DNA of 21,101 bases from Chitinophaga pinensis (GCA_945890595.1 CAMDCQ010000011.1:1-21101); one strand, 5' to 3'. Positions 1-8,214 are shown, numbered from the stretch's first letter. The notes: generated from the letters alone by a model not told the origin. Numbers and translations: made by a program.

Positions 1-1495
1 GCCTTGCAAAGAATGTAAGGTCGCTAAACGGATTAGCTTGCACTGAGAGTACAGCAGGTTCCCACCATTCAGTATTTTCTTGTATGCGACCTAATTTATC
101 AATACGGCAGCTTATACCTGTATTTGCACTGCGTAATACTTCTCTTCGATTCTCGATAGCGCGTAGGCAGGCATAGTACATATGCTGCTTGTATCCGTCG
201 GTGTTTCTCCACCAGCCATCGTTGGTAATAACTACCAGTATTTCAGCGCCCTTTCGGGTAAATCCTGCAACAAAACCAGGAAAAACACTTTCATAGCATA
301 TCAAGGGAGCAATGTCTGGTTTAGTACCTGCCTTAAAAGCCTTTGGTTCTGGATCTACACCCAAACTTCCCGTTATACCGCCTAGGTCAAGTGCCAGACC
401 GTTTAAGAACTGAAAGAGTGTAGGGTAGGGCATGCGTTCAGCACCAGGCACCAATTTAGATTTATGGTAAAAGTCTAATTTACCAGCACTGTCCACTTCC
501 ATGGCGGTATTATAACTTTCATAAAATTGACCGCCACTTTCTCGTGCGGTGGCTTGCATTTTTTCTCCGGGTTCATACCAATTATGGGTAGATATTCCCG
601 TAATGAGGTGAATCTGTGGATGCTTTTTGGTGAAATTTTGGAGGATGTCTATACTTTGAAAACGTGTGGGGTTATCTTCATCCACATACTCTACTACGGC
701 AGTTTCAGGTAGGATAACGTAGCTAGTTTTAGGGGTGATAGCTTTTTCGACCATCGATAGCATAACGTTTAGATTTTTGACTTCTTCGCCAGGTATAAAT
801 TTGAGATATGGATCTATATTGGGTTGTACCAACAAGGCTTCTGGTTGGTCAAATCTCTTATTTGCATCTAAAGAATAATCTAAATCGCTGGCAAAATAAA
901 AGGGAATGGAAATGAGCATAGGCGTGAATACTACCAATGATGGCTTAATCCATTTTGTCCATTTTTCTTTTTGTAAGGCCAGGTAAAAAGAAATATTAGC
1001 AGCCAATACCCAAACACTTCCGCCTAATGTACCCGTAACTTCATACCATTGAACTACTGCATTATGTTTGGCAAATATGTTTCCTAAAGTAAACCATGGC
1101 CATGTTATTTCCCAGGTTAGATGTAGGTATTCAAATGATATCCAGAGGCTAGCGAGTACCCACATTGCTTTATTATCTCCAAATATTTTTCGCGCTTTTC
1201 GGTAACCCCACCAAGGCAGGTACATTAACCAGGAGTTGGCAGCGAGCATAAATAGACTCGAATAAAAATCAGCATATCCTACCCACCAGGATACTACAAT
1301 ATTCCAAAAAAGAAGTGATGCGTAAATTAGCCAACCGCTTCTTTTCATGCCATTCGTCTCTTTTTCAAGGGTTAATAACGGAACAAAAGCCAAAAAACTC
1401 AGAAAGAAAAAATCTCGTGGAGGCCACGCTAGCCAGAAAAGAAGTCCTGGAAGCAGCGTTAAAATGGCGAGTTTTATTTTTTTATTTTGTATCAT
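1..1495 (-). CDS. lnt: Apolipoprotein N-acyltransferase, 3' end cut by the window edge
   Basis: This inner-membrane enzyme transfers the third acyl chain to the N-terminal cysteine of lipoproteins. Reading the minus strand from the ATG at 1495 gives 498 codons without a stop, running off the left edge. The first ~200 residues are a hydrophobic multi-spanning region rich in Trp. A nitrilase-type (CN hydrolase) domain starts near residue 220. All three catalytic positions are visible: E264 in LPET, K345 in YHKSK with E353 downstream, and C400 in PLICYES. The ATG follows GGCAGGAA, a fair ribosome site, and overlaps the 3' end of rsmI by 14 nt, so the two are probably translated together. Only the C-terminal tail is missing, since family members are usually about 520-550 residues. 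The motifs make the assignment firm. Short plus-strand reading frames across this stretch are antisense noise. Confidence 0.93.
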   Translation of the reverse strand, partial: MIQNKKIKLAILTLLPGLLFWLAWPPRDFFFLSFLAFVPLLTLEKETNGMKRSGWLIYASLLFWNIVVSWWVGYADFYSSLFMLAANSWLMYLPWWGYRKARKIFGDNKAMWVLASLWISFEYLHLTWEITWPWFTLGNIFAKHNAVVQWYEVTGTLGGSVWVLAANISFYLALQKEKWTKWIKPSLVVFTPMLISIPFYFASDLDYSLDANKRFDQPEALLVQPNIDPYLKFIPGEEVKNLNVMLSMVEKAITPKTSYVILPETAVVEYVDEDNPTRFQSIDILQNFTKKHPQIHLITGISTHNWYEPGEKMQATARESGGQFYESYNTAMEVDSAGKLDFYHKSKLVPGAERMPYPTLFQFLNGLALDLGGITGSLGVDPEPKAFKAGTKPDIAPLICYESVFPGFVAGFTRKGAEILVVITNDGWWRNTDGYKQHMYYACLRAIENRREVLRSANTGISCRIDKLGRIQENTEWWEPAVLSVQANPFSDLTFFAR

Positions 1496-2165
1496 TTCCT
1501 GCCACAAGTAATACAAATTCTCCTCTTGGCTCATTCGTTTCGAAATGAGCTAAAACTTCAGCAACGGTTCCTCTAACGTGCTCTTCAAATTTTTTAGTTA
1601 ATTCTCTACCGATACACACTTTTCGGTTATCACCTAACAGCTCTTTCATAAGTGCGAGTGTCTTTACAATACGATGTGGGCTTTCATAAAAAATGGTGGT
1701 TCGTTTTTCTTCAAGTAAACTCAAAATTTTAGTTTGTTTTCCTTTCTTGTGAGGCAAAAATCCTTCATAAACAAAGGTGTCGCAAGGAAGTCCGGAGTTT
1801 ACTAAAGCGACAATTGCAGCTACGGCACCGGGCAGGGTTATTACGGTTATCTCGTTTGCTATGGCCTCCCGAATGAGCAAGTAGCCAGGGTCAGATATAC
1901 CAGGCATCCCAGCATCACTGCACAGCGCAAAATGTTCACCATCTTGTAGTTTTTTGATCACCACTTGTACGTTTTTATGCTCGTTATGCTGATGAAAAGG
2001 AATAAGTTTTTTTTCTACTTCGTAATGGTCTATCAGTTTTTTGGTTTGACGCGTGTCTTCACAAAGTATTGCATCCACCTCTTTAAGTACCTCAATAGCT
2101 CTGTATGTGATATCGCCCAAATTGCCAATAGGCGTGGGTACTATGTATAATTTTCCGCTGCTCAA
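1482..2165 (-). CDS. rsmI: 16S rRNA (cytidine1402-2'-O)-methyltransferase RsmI
   Basis: RsmI methylates the ribose of C1402 in the decoding centre of the 30S subunit using SAM. The tetrapyrrole-methylase fold is clear: LYIVPTPIGNLGDITYRA at the N-terminus, then CEDTRQTKKL, SDAGMPGISDPG, and YESPHRI further on. It is the first gene of a pair with lnt, which starts inside its last codons. The start is uncertain. The frame stays open upstream to a TTG at 2201, but a good Bacteroidota promoter (2173-2201) lies inside that extension and the extra residues match nothing in the family. I therefore place the start at the TTG at 2165, a few codons before the LYIVPTPIGN motif, which implies a leaderless or nearly leaderless message. 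No ATG is available in this stretch. The function is sure; the exact start is inferred. Confidence 0.9.
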   Translation of the reverse strand: MSSGKLYIVPTPIGNLGDITYRAIEVLKEVDAILCEDTRQTKKLIDHYEVEKKLIPFHQHNEHKNVQVVIKKLQDGEHFALCSDAGMPGISDPGYLLIREAIANEITVITLPGAVAAIVALVNSGLPCDTFVYEGFLPHKKGKQTKILSLLEEKRTTIFYESPHRIVKTLALMKELLGDNRKVCIGRELTKKFEEHVRGTVAEVLAHFETNEPRGEFVLLVAGNDTK

Positions 2166-2172
2166 CTGTTTG

Positions 2173-2201
2173 CAAAAATAGCGATTATTATATGTCCTCA
2201 A
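2173..2201 (-). promoter_or_regulatory. Bacteroidota-type promoter for rsmI-lnt
   Basis: On the minus strand, TTG (2201-2199), an 18-nt spacer and TATTTTTG (2180-2173) match the TTG / TAnnTTTG consensus of the Bacteroidota primary sigma factor. Transcription would begin about 5-8 nt further on, close to position 2167. Confidence 0.6.
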
Positions 2202-2205
2202 GAAT

Positions 2206-2237
2206 AGGATAATGTTATATCATTTAGATGTTATCCT
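2206..2237. promoter_or_regulatory. Inverted repeat between rsmI and the L,D-transpeptidase gene
   Basis: AGGATAA (2206-2212) and TTATCCT (2231-2237) are perfect 7-bp arms separated by 18 bp. They lie just upstream of the rsmI promoter in a divergent intergenic region. This could be a binding site for a dimeric regulator, but one occurrence in AT-rich DNA is weak evidence. Confidence 0.25.
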
Positions 2238-2393
2238 TTTAATTGCACCCATCCAATGCCAACGTAGTTTTTGGGCTAATTGGCTAAATGATCACCCGCA
2301 AAGTATCACTTTGCCATGTTAAAAATGGTTGATAATCGCTAGGATTAAATCATGCCAATTCAATTTTATTTATAACATTTGCCTGAGTATCTG

Positions 2394-3146
2394 ATGTACA
2401 ACTATTTATTTCTATTAAGCATATTTTTTATGTCATTTCATACGCAGCAAAAAAAAAGTTTCAAGGAAAGTCAACTTAAACATAGCCGAGTTTTTGAAGC
2501 GTATAGAGATAAAGGTGTCACCGCGATGGCAAAACTAAAAGCAGTTGGAGTAAATGCCGCACATTGTAACGTTTTGATTCGAGGTTTTAAGTTTGAGGAA
2601 GATCTGGAGGTTTGGGCAAAAAATGCGGAGGACAGTGTGTTTTCGCTGGTTACGACTTATAAATTTTGTGAGAATATAGGTGAGCTAGGTCCTAAGCGAA
2701 GAGAGGGCGATAAGCAGATACCAGAAGGGATGTATACGCTTTCTAAGTTTAATCCTACGAGTGATTTTTTCTTGTCGTTAAAGGTAGATTATCCCAACAA
2801 GAGTGACCTATTTTTTGCAGATACAGCATCGCCAGGTGGTATGATATTTATACACGGAGGTTGCAAAACAGTGGGTTGTATTCCAATTACCGATGAATGG
2901 ATAAAAGAACTTTATGTTTTTTGTGTAGAGGCTAGAAATGGTGGCCAGGTGGATATTCCTATTCACATCTATCCTGCAAGGCTTACAGATGAAAACTATG
3001 TCCTACTCAAAAAGCAATACAAAAACGAATCGCTTTATAAATTTTGGGGTCAACTGAAATTGGGGTATGATTTATTTGAAGAAAATAAGAGCCTTCCTAG
3101 CATGTCAATCGGTGATTCTGGTGAGTATTTTTTCTCTAAACAGTAG
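2394..3146 (+). CDS. L,D-transpeptidase (YkuD domain, YafK-like)
   Basis: Enzymes of this family form or modify peptidoglycan cross-links in the periplasm, or attach proteins to peptidoglycan; the exact substrate here is not known. From the ATG at 2394 the protein has 250 residues, starting with a hydrophobic segment (YLFLLSIFFMSF) that can be a signal peptide. The YkuD core shows a GELGPKRREGDKQIPEGMY block typical of the YafK subgroup, then the catalytic signature IHGGCKTVGCIPI, with His154 and Cys162 counted from this start. A TTG at 2379 in the same frame would add five residues; I prefer the ATG because it sits directly before the signal segment. It converges on gldB with only 35 bp between the stop codons. 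No partner gene is adjacent. The family assignment is firm and the physiological role open. Confidence 0.88.
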   Translation: MYNYLFLLSIFFMSFHTQQKKSFKESQLKHSRVFEAYRDKGVTAMAKLKAVGVNAAHCNVLIRGFKFEEDLEVWAKNAEDSVFSLVTTYKFCENIGELGPKRREGDKQIPEGMYTLSKFNPTSDFFLSLKVDYPNKSDLFFADTASPGGMIFIHGGCKTVGCIPITDEWIKELYVFCVEARNGGQVDIPIHIYPARLTDENYVLLKKQYKNESLYKFWGQLKLGYDLFEENKSLPSMSIGDSGEYFFSKQ

Positions 3147-3181
3147 TCGTATTTCAGGTTTTACCTTAAGTAATGGACAAC

Positions 3182-4219
3182 CTAAGGTCTGTATCCGCTT
3201 TTTTGAAAAATAGCTTGATGGTTTTTGTTCGCTAGCAATTGATAAATCGTGATGTTTGGGTTTTTGTCCATATACGCACGTACGATTTGCCATCCTAACC
3301 AGGCTCCAGTGCGTGGTGCACTCTCGTTGCCAAATGGAGTAGTAAAAGGACCATCATTGAAATAGTGCTTTTGAAATTCGTTTTTATTAGAGTTGAAAAT
3401 TACTTCCTTTTCAATTAAGTAAGACCACATGTTGCTCTCTTGCTCAATCACCCAAGATTGTTGTTGTGCAGTGTAGTTTATTTTTAAGGAATCCTCGGCG
3501 TCTGGAAGCAATAGGTCAAGTATGTATAATCTTTTACCTTCATAAATTGCCTGATCCATAAACGTAGAGCCGTTAAACTCTTCAAGCTTGGAGTCCACAT
3601 ACGTTTGAACGCAATTAGCCACTATACGATAAGGCTCAAACTTACGCACGCGATAGGCTGGAAAATTTTCTGGATTGATAATTTGATATACTTCAAAATC
3701 GGCCCCAAGATACATGTCTAGACCTACACCAAACTCTTTTTGCCCCTGTAAATACACACTTCCGTATTGAAAAGTGGAAATAAACGTAGTCACTTTTTTA
3801 ATAGTGTCTTCAGGAAAATACAAAGCGATATACTTACTTGCTTCTTGCAATTCTTCGCGATAAGGTTCAAAATCACCAAACTTCTCTTGTGTTATTTTAT
3901 ACAGAGAATCCATGTCGCGGTGTGCTATGTATCTATACAACTCAACGGACACATCATCTGGTGTGCTATTGATTCCTTTTACCATTCCTCCCAATATATT
4001 GGTTACGTAGATATCGTAAAAATCAGGATATTTTTTAGATAGCAATTTAAGTTGTTCCACGCTCTTACAAGAAAATAAATCTTGCTCAAAACGACTAACT
4101 TCCATCTCTATCAAAATGTCTGATGTATCTTTAACATGCTTATTTTGAGTACATCCAGTAAATGATGCAGCTGCCGAAAAAATTAAAACAATGTGTAGAA
4201 GTATTCCTTTTTTAAACAT
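3182..4219 (-). CDS. gldB: Gliding motility lipoprotein GldB
   Basis: GldB is a lipoprotein required for gliding in Flavobacterium johnsoniae; its biochemical role is unsettled. The 345-residue product begins with a type II signal peptide (hydrophobic residues 5-20) and a lipobox ending SFTGC, with Cys23 as the lipidated residue. Internal blocks typical of the family include YPDFYDIYVTNILGGM near residue 65 and FGVGLDMYLGADFEVY near residue 165, and the C-terminal third has TTPFGNESAPRTGAWLGWQIV. It is transcribed away from the beta-barrel gene and nadE, with 35 bp between its start and the next plus-strand ATG. gldC, which often accompanies gldB, is not in this window. Many non-gliding Bacteroidota also keep gldB, so its presence alone does not prove motility. 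Confidence 0.9.
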   Translation of the reverse strand: MFKKGILLHIVLIFSAAASFTGCTQNKHVKDTSDILIEMEVSRFEQDLFSCKSVEQLKLLSKKYPDFYDIYVTNILGGMVKGINSTPDDVSVELYRYIAHRDMDSLYKITQEKFGDFEPYREELQEASKYIALYFPEDTIKKVTTFISTFQYGSVYLQGQKEFGVGLDMYLGADFEVYQIINPENFPAYRVRKFEPYRIVANCVQTYVDSKLEEFNGSTFMDQAIYEGKRLYILDLLLPDAEDSLKINYTAQQQSWVIEQESNMWSYLIEKEVIFNSNKNEFQKHYFNDGPFTTPFGNESAPRTGAWLGWQIVRAYMDKNPNITIYQLLANKNHQAIFQKSGYRP

Positions 4220-4254
4220 AACCTTTGCAAATAGATCAATTAAATAATATCAAT

Positions 4255-4983
4255 ATGAAAAACGTTACAATACTAACTTTAGGGATGTTACTTACGCAAC
4301 TATCTTTTGCACAAAAACAAGGCGAATTTAGATTTGGATTAAAAGGCGTAGCGAATTTTGGCTGGATAGCCGGAACAAATAAAGCAATAAATAGCGATGG
4401 TGCAGCGGTAGGTTTTGGTTATGGCTTAATGGGAGACTATTATTTTAAATCAGGTAGTTATGGCGTAGGAGCTGAATTGCTGATAACCGATATTAAAACA
4501 AAATTTACATTGGCCGATAGTCAAGTTTTTCGTGGTGCACCTAATGATACGTTAATAGGCTTACGCTACACCTACAATTTACAATACTTAGAACTGCCTG
4601 TAAGTATAAAATTTAGAACTAAAGAGATTGGTAACGTTACCTACACAGGGAATTTTGGTTTTGCCCCAGGTTTTGTCATAAATGCACGCACAACTATCAA
4701 CAAAATTGGACTTCCTAAGGTGATAGCCGATGCTGATCCTACTAACTACCGGGTTAATGAAAATGAAGGTGAGCCATTTACTTTGTATGATTTTGATGAT
4801 CAAGTATTCTTGTTCCGTTTTCCCTTAATTATAGGCGGCGGGGTCGAGTATAAACTGGCCGGTAACACAACCTTAATAGGTGGTGCACGCATATCTAATT
4901 CTTTTACAGATATGTTTGTGAAGGACAAAACGGCATTAGCTAAAAATAACTGTGTGTCTCTTTCGGTAGGGATACTTTTTTAA
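4255..4983 (+). CDS. Outer-membrane beta-barrel (PorT/OmpA-like barrel) protein
   Basis: This is a 242-residue exported protein. The start at ATG 4255 is chosen because it opens a clean Sec signal peptide, MKNVTILTLGMLLTQLSFA, with probable cleavage before QKQGEF; an upstream TTG/ATT-type extension has no signal character. The mature part alternates short hydrophobic and glycine-rich strands (FRFGLKGVANFGW, AVGFGYGLMGDYYF, LQYLELPVSIKF, TYTGNFGFAPGFVI, GGGVEYKLAG). It ends in an aromatic residue (SLSVGILF), as barrels inserted by BamA often do. This is the pattern of the outer-membrane beta-barrel families seen across Bacteroidota, including PorT-like proteins. It is followed 33 bp later by nadE and may share its transcript. 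Its substrate or partner cannot be read from sequence, and I do not claim it is PorT itself. Confidence 0.8.
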   Translation: MKNVTILTLGMLLTQLSFAQKQGEFRFGLKGVANFGWIAGTNKAINSDGAAVGFGYGLMGDYYFKSGSYGVGAELLITDIKTKFTLADSQVFRGAPNDTLIGLRYTYNLQYLELPVSIKFRTKEIGNVTYTGNFGFAPGFVINARTTINKIGLPKVIADADPTNYRVNENEGEPFTLYDFDDQVFLFRFPLIIGGGVEYKLAGNTTLIGGARISNSFTDMFVKDKTALAKNNCVSLSVGILF

Positions 4984-5000
4984 ATCTTTTAAATAATAAA

Positions 5001-5016
5001 AAGGTAAACTTACCTT
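5001..5016 (+). promoter_or_regulatory. 7-2-7 inverted repeat touching the nadE start codon
   Basis: AAGGTAAACTTACCTT ends on the base before the nadE ATG. Its arms AAGGTAA and TTACCTT are perfectly complementary across a 2-bp centre. It covers the place where a ribosome would bind, so it could be an operator or a structure limiting initiation. I know of no regulator with this motif. Confidence 0.4.
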
Positions 5017-6663
5017 ATGAATATAGCTTTAGCACAACTTAATTACATCATAGGAGATATAGAGGGCAATACAACTAAGATCGTAGCTGAGGTAGATGCT
5101 GCCAAGGCGGCTAATGTTGATCTTGTGGTTTTTTCTGAGTTGTCTATTTGCGGGTATCCACCCAAAGATTTGCTAGATTATCCCAGTTTTATAGAGCGTT
5201 GTAAACTTGCTTTAGATACCATCAGAATGGCATCAAATGAGATAGGTGTGCTGGTGGGTAGCCCATCGTTAAGTGGATTGGCAAAAGGAAAAAAACTGTA
5301 CAACTCAGCGTTTTTCTTTTCTGACCAAAAACTACTTGCTAAGGTGAACAAAACCTTACTTCCTACCTACGATATTTTTGACGAGTACAGGTATTTCGAG
5401 ACGAATAACGTGTTTGAATGCGTAGACTTTAAAGGCGAGCGTATCGCAGTTACCATTTGCGAAGACTTATGGAATTTAGACAACGAAAAACTGTATGATG
5501 TAACTCCAATGGATGAGCTTATCAAACAGAATCCTACGGTTATGATAAATTTAAGTGGTTCGCCTTACAGTTACAATCATGTAGAAAAACGCCGATCCCG
5601 AATGCAACTCAATGCCAAAACCTATGGATTGCCTCTTTTTTATGTAAACCAAGTAGGGGGCAATACAGACCTTCTATTTGATGGAGGTTCTATGTTTATC
5701 AATAGATTAGGAGACATTGTAGAAGAGTGTGAATTTTATAAAGAAGACTTCAAGGTCATTCAATGGGATAGCAGTACGCTTTATGAAGACAATCACCAAG
5801 AATACTATGATTATGATATCGGCTTAATACACGATGCATTGGTGATGGGAGTGCGCGATTATTTCAGTAAAGTTGGTTTTAAAAATGCAGTTTTAGGTAG
5901 CAGTGGAGGTATAGATAGCGCAGTGGTACATGCAATTGCTGCAGAAGCTTTAGGAGCGGAAAATGTCAAGGCGATTACCATGCCTAGTAAGTATAGTAGT
6001 TCTGGGTCGGTAGACGATGCACAGAAGTTGGCACAAAATCTAGGTTCTCCGTTTAGTATAATTCCTATTAAAAAAGCGTTTGATGCTTTTGAAGAAACAC
6101 TTGCTGATGAATTTACAGGTACAGAGCCCAACGTAACCGAGGAAAATTTGCAAGCTAGAAGTCGTGGCATTATTCTCATGGCGTACAGCAATAAGTTTGG
6201 CAATATGGTGCTCAATACCAGTAATAAGAGTGAAAGTGCTGTTGGTTATAGTACCTTGTACGGCGATATGTGTGGCGGATTATCTGTAATAGGAGATTTA
6301 TACAAGGAACAAGTGTATGAGTTAGCGCGCTTTATCAATCGTTATGGTGAGGTGATTCCTTACGAAATAGTAAACAAAGAACCAAGTGCGGAGTTAAGGC
6401 CAGATCAAAAAGATATTGATTCGTTACCCCCATATCCGGTATTAGACAAAATACTATTCCACTACATAGAAGGGAAAAAAGGATGGCAAGAAATAGTTGA
6501 TTTGAACTTAGAAGGCGCAGACGAAATACTGATACGCAAAATAATACGTATGGTAGATCGCAATGAGTATAAACGTTTTCAAGCACCACCAACGCTTCGT
6601 ATCAGCCACAAAGCATTTGGTTTTGGTAGAAGTATGCCAATAGTGGCGAGGTATAATCATTAG
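5017..6663 (+). CDS. nadE: Glutamine-dependent NAD+ synthetase
   Basis: This enzyme makes NAD+ by amidating nicotinic acid adenine dinucleotide with ammonia released from glutamine, using ATP. The 548 residues hold two domains. An N-terminal glutamine-hydrolysing nitrilase domain (about 1-260) has its catalytic set visible: E41 in FSELSICGYPPKDLL, K112 in VNKTLLPTYDIFDE and C148 in TICEDLW. The C-terminal synthetase domain (about 270-548) has the ATP-binding SGGIDS at 296-301 and LNTSNKSESAVGYSTLYGDMCGG further on. This fused form is the glutamine-using type, so no separate amidotransferase is needed. It starts directly after the dyad at 5001-5016. Linkage to gldB is, as I recall, common in Bacteroidota genomes, here with a beta-barrel gene between. 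The assignment is very secure. Confidence 0.96.
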   Translation: MNIALAQLNYIIGDIEGNTTKIVAEVDAAKAANVDLVVFSELSICGYPPKDLLDYPSFIERCKLALDTIRMASNEIGVLVGSPSLSGLAKGKKLYNSAFFFSDQKLLAKVNKTLLPTYDIFDEYRYFETNNVFECVDFKGERIAVTICEDLWNLDNEKLYDVTPMDELIKQNPTVMINLSGSPYSYNHVEKRRSRMQLNAKTYGLPLFYVNQVGGNTDLLFDGGSMFINRLGDIVEECEFYKEDFKVIQWDSSTLYEDNHQEYYDYDIGLIHDALVMGVRDYFSKVGFKNAVLGSSGGIDSAVVHAIAAEALGAENVKAITMPSKYSSSGSVDDAQKLAQNLGSPFSIIPIKKAFDAFEETLADEFTGTEPNVTEENLQARSRGIILMAYSNKFGNMVLNTSNKSESAVGYSTLYGDMCGGLSVIGDLYKEQVYELARFINRYGEVIPYEIVNKEPSAELRPDQKDIDSLPPYPVLDKILFHYIEGKKGWQEIVDLNLEGADEILIRKIIRMVDRNEYKRFQAPPTLRISHKAFGFGRSMPIVARYNH

Positions 6664-6750
6664 GGATTCACTTACACTATTTACCTTGATATTAACCGAA
6701 ATAAGGGAATAGTCTAAACAGATAGCTAGATAAAGCTAAACAAATCTGTC

Positions 6751-6766
6751 AACTAATCTGTTAGTT
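6751..6766. promoter_or_regulatory. Inverted repeat upstream of the OsmC-family gene
   Basis: AACTAA-TCTG-TTAGTT is a perfect 6-4-6 dyad about 20 bp before the ATG at 6786. It might bind a regulator of this stress-type gene, but the arms are short and AT-rich. Confidence 0.25.
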
Positions 6767-6785
6767 AATAAAACACTTTACAAAT

Positions 6786-7220
6786 ATGAAAAGAACAGCA
6801 ACAGCCCAATGGAAAGGTGCCGGTATAGATGGCACAGGAAGTCTTACTACCCGTAGCGGAGCCTTCCAAGAACAACCTTACTCCTTTAAAACCCGTTTTC
6901 AAAATGAAGATGGAAAATTAGGCACTAATCCAGAAGAACTAATAGCTGCTGCTCATGCAGGTTGCTTTAATATGGCGCTTAGTTTTCAACTGGCAGGTGC
7001 AGGGTTCCCTGCTAAGGTGTTAGATACAGAGGCTGTGGTTACCATGCGCAATGAAGATGTACATTGGCATTTTGATTATATTACATTGAATCTAGTGGGA
7101 GATGTACCTGGTATTGACGAGGCTAAATTTTTAGAATTAGCAAATGCGGCTAAAGACTCATGTCCTATTTCAGAGGCTCTTTCTGCGGTAAAAATCGTTT
7201 TGAATGCAAGCTTGAAATAA
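6786..7220 (+). CDS. OsmC-family peroxiredoxin
   Basis: OsmC proteins reduce organic hydroperoxides in the cytoplasm with a pair of redox cysteines. The 144-residue product has the expected length. Both cysteines are present: C60 in NPEELIAAAHAGCFNM and C126 in KDSCPISEAL, and E50, part of the conserved active-site block, is kept. The N-terminal start MKRTATAQWKG is typical of the OsmC subgroup rather than of Ohr. It stands alone, preceded by a 122-bp intergenic stretch with a small dyad and no clear promoter, and it converges on the dioxygenase gene. The peroxide role is inferred from the family. Confidence 0.93.
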   Translation: MKRTATAQWKGAGIDGTGSLTTRSGAFQEQPYSFKTRFQNEDGKLGTNPEELIAAAHAGCFNMALSFQLAGAGFPAKVLDTEAVVTMRNEDVHWHFDYITLNLVGDVPGIDEAKFLELANAAKDSCPISEALSAVKIVLNASLK

Positions 7221-7231
7221 AGTTGATCTTC

Positions 7232-7258
7232 CCAGTTTGGAATAGTAAACCAAGCTGG
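7232..7258. terminator. Hairpin between converging genes, possible bidirectional terminator
   Basis: CCAGTTTGG (7232-7240) and CCAAGCTGG (7250-7258) form a 9-bp stem with one G-U pair and a 9-nt loop. It lies between the stop codons of two converging genes. There is no clear T-run on either side, so it is not a textbook intrinsic terminator. Confidence 0.45.
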
Positions 7259-7272
7259 AGTTAAGTCTATAC

Positions 7273-8214
7273 CTATCTGGTAAATTGAACCTTAACGTAA
7301 TGTACTTGTAGTTCGTTTATTTTAAGCGCTATAAAATATTGTCCGTTTGGTAATTGAGCGTCTGGCGTCCATGATGCTTCGTATTTTTCGGGAGTCAGTA
7401 TTCTCTGCTCCAGTATAGCGACCTGTCTTCCTTGCATATCAAAAACCATAAGTCTGATTGCTGCGGTGTGAAAAATCCCGTAATTAATAGTAAGGCTTGA
7501 TGTAAATGGATTAGGAGACGCATGGTAAATGATTCCTTTGTCAATGTGGAGATCAGTTGTGCCTAAAGTACCATCGCCGTCCAAGGCGATATCCCAAGTA
7601 CCTTCAAGAATTCCATTGCCATCGTCTGTAAGTGATATTATACGATGTGTTGCGTCATATTGACCGCTGGTAATCTGGGCAGCAGCATCTTCGGCAATAT
7701 CTGTATCTCCCTGAAAATAGAGTTGAGTAGTAATGGTAGGAAATCCGGGAGGAGTGATTTTTAAGTGAATATGTGAAGGGCGGTATTTATTGCCATTCAG
7801 GTATTTGCCCGGTTTTATGGTTTCAAAAGTGTAAAATCCTTGCGCATTACTAGCTATTTTGCCTCTTAACTTAAAACCAATCGTATCATATTCTCCGTTA
7901 TGGTTAGCATGCCAAATGTCAACTATGGTATTGGGTATAAATCTACTGCAATCTAATGTTTGAACTCTGCCGCTTATTCTTATTCGAGTGCCTATCTCAG
8001 CATCTGGTGCCAACTTTTCGGAGGTTAAGGTTGGAGGATTGGCGGTATAAAATGGCCCCTCGCCGTAATAGTCGAGTGTGGTTTTTTCACAGGCGTTTTG
8101 TTTGTTGATTGAGGTGCTTCGTGCACTAGATGCTAATGGTGAGAAAGTAAAAGCAGCTGCTGTAAGAGATATGTTTTTAAGAAACTGACGTCGAGATTCT
8201 TTATAGTTAGACAT
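7273..8214 (-). CDS. Secreted intradiol ring-cleavage dioxygenase with Tat signal and T9SS sorting domain
   Basis: Intradiol dioxygenases open catechol-type aromatic rings between the two hydroxyls with Fe(III). The 313 residues read as three parts. Residues 1-33 hold a near-perfect twin-arginine signal (SRRQFLK at 7-13) followed by a hydrophobic stretch. Residues ~48-215 are the dioxygenase domain with all four iron ligands: Y109 (NGEYD), Y138 (GKY), H148 and H150 (RPSHIH). Residues ~228-313 form a type A T9SS sorting domain (SPNPFTSSLTINY, VFDMQGRQV, NGQYFIALKI). The enzyme would therefore be folded with its metal, exported by Tat, then passed across the outer membrane. The natural substrate is unknown and no other aromatic-degradation gene is nearby. 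A palindrome-rich region precedes the ATG. Confidence 0.9.
   Translation of the reverse strand: MSNYKESRRQFLKNISLTAAAFTFSPLASSARSTSINKQNACEKTTLDYYGEGPFYTANPPTLTSEKLAPDAEIGTRIRISGRVQTLDCSRFIPNTIVDIWHANHNGEYDTIGFKLRGKIASNAQGFYTFETIKPGKYLNGNKYRPSHIHLKITPPGFPTITTQLYFQGDTDIAEDAAAQITSGQYDATHRIISLTDDGNGILEGTWDIALDGDGTLGTTDLHIDKGIIYHASPNPFTSSLTINYGIFHTAAIRLMVFDMQGRQVAILEQRILTPEKYEASWTPDAQLPNGQYFIALKINELQVHYVKVQFTR

Noticed and set aside
182..712. Plus-strand open frames at 182-385 and 527-712
   Set aside because: They lie antisense to the strongly supported lnt gene and show no motif or signal.
7273..8214. Aromatic degradation operon around the dioxygenase
   Set aside because: The neighbours are an OsmC protein and an RNA helicase; no muconate cycloisomerase, hydroxylase or transporter gene is nearby.
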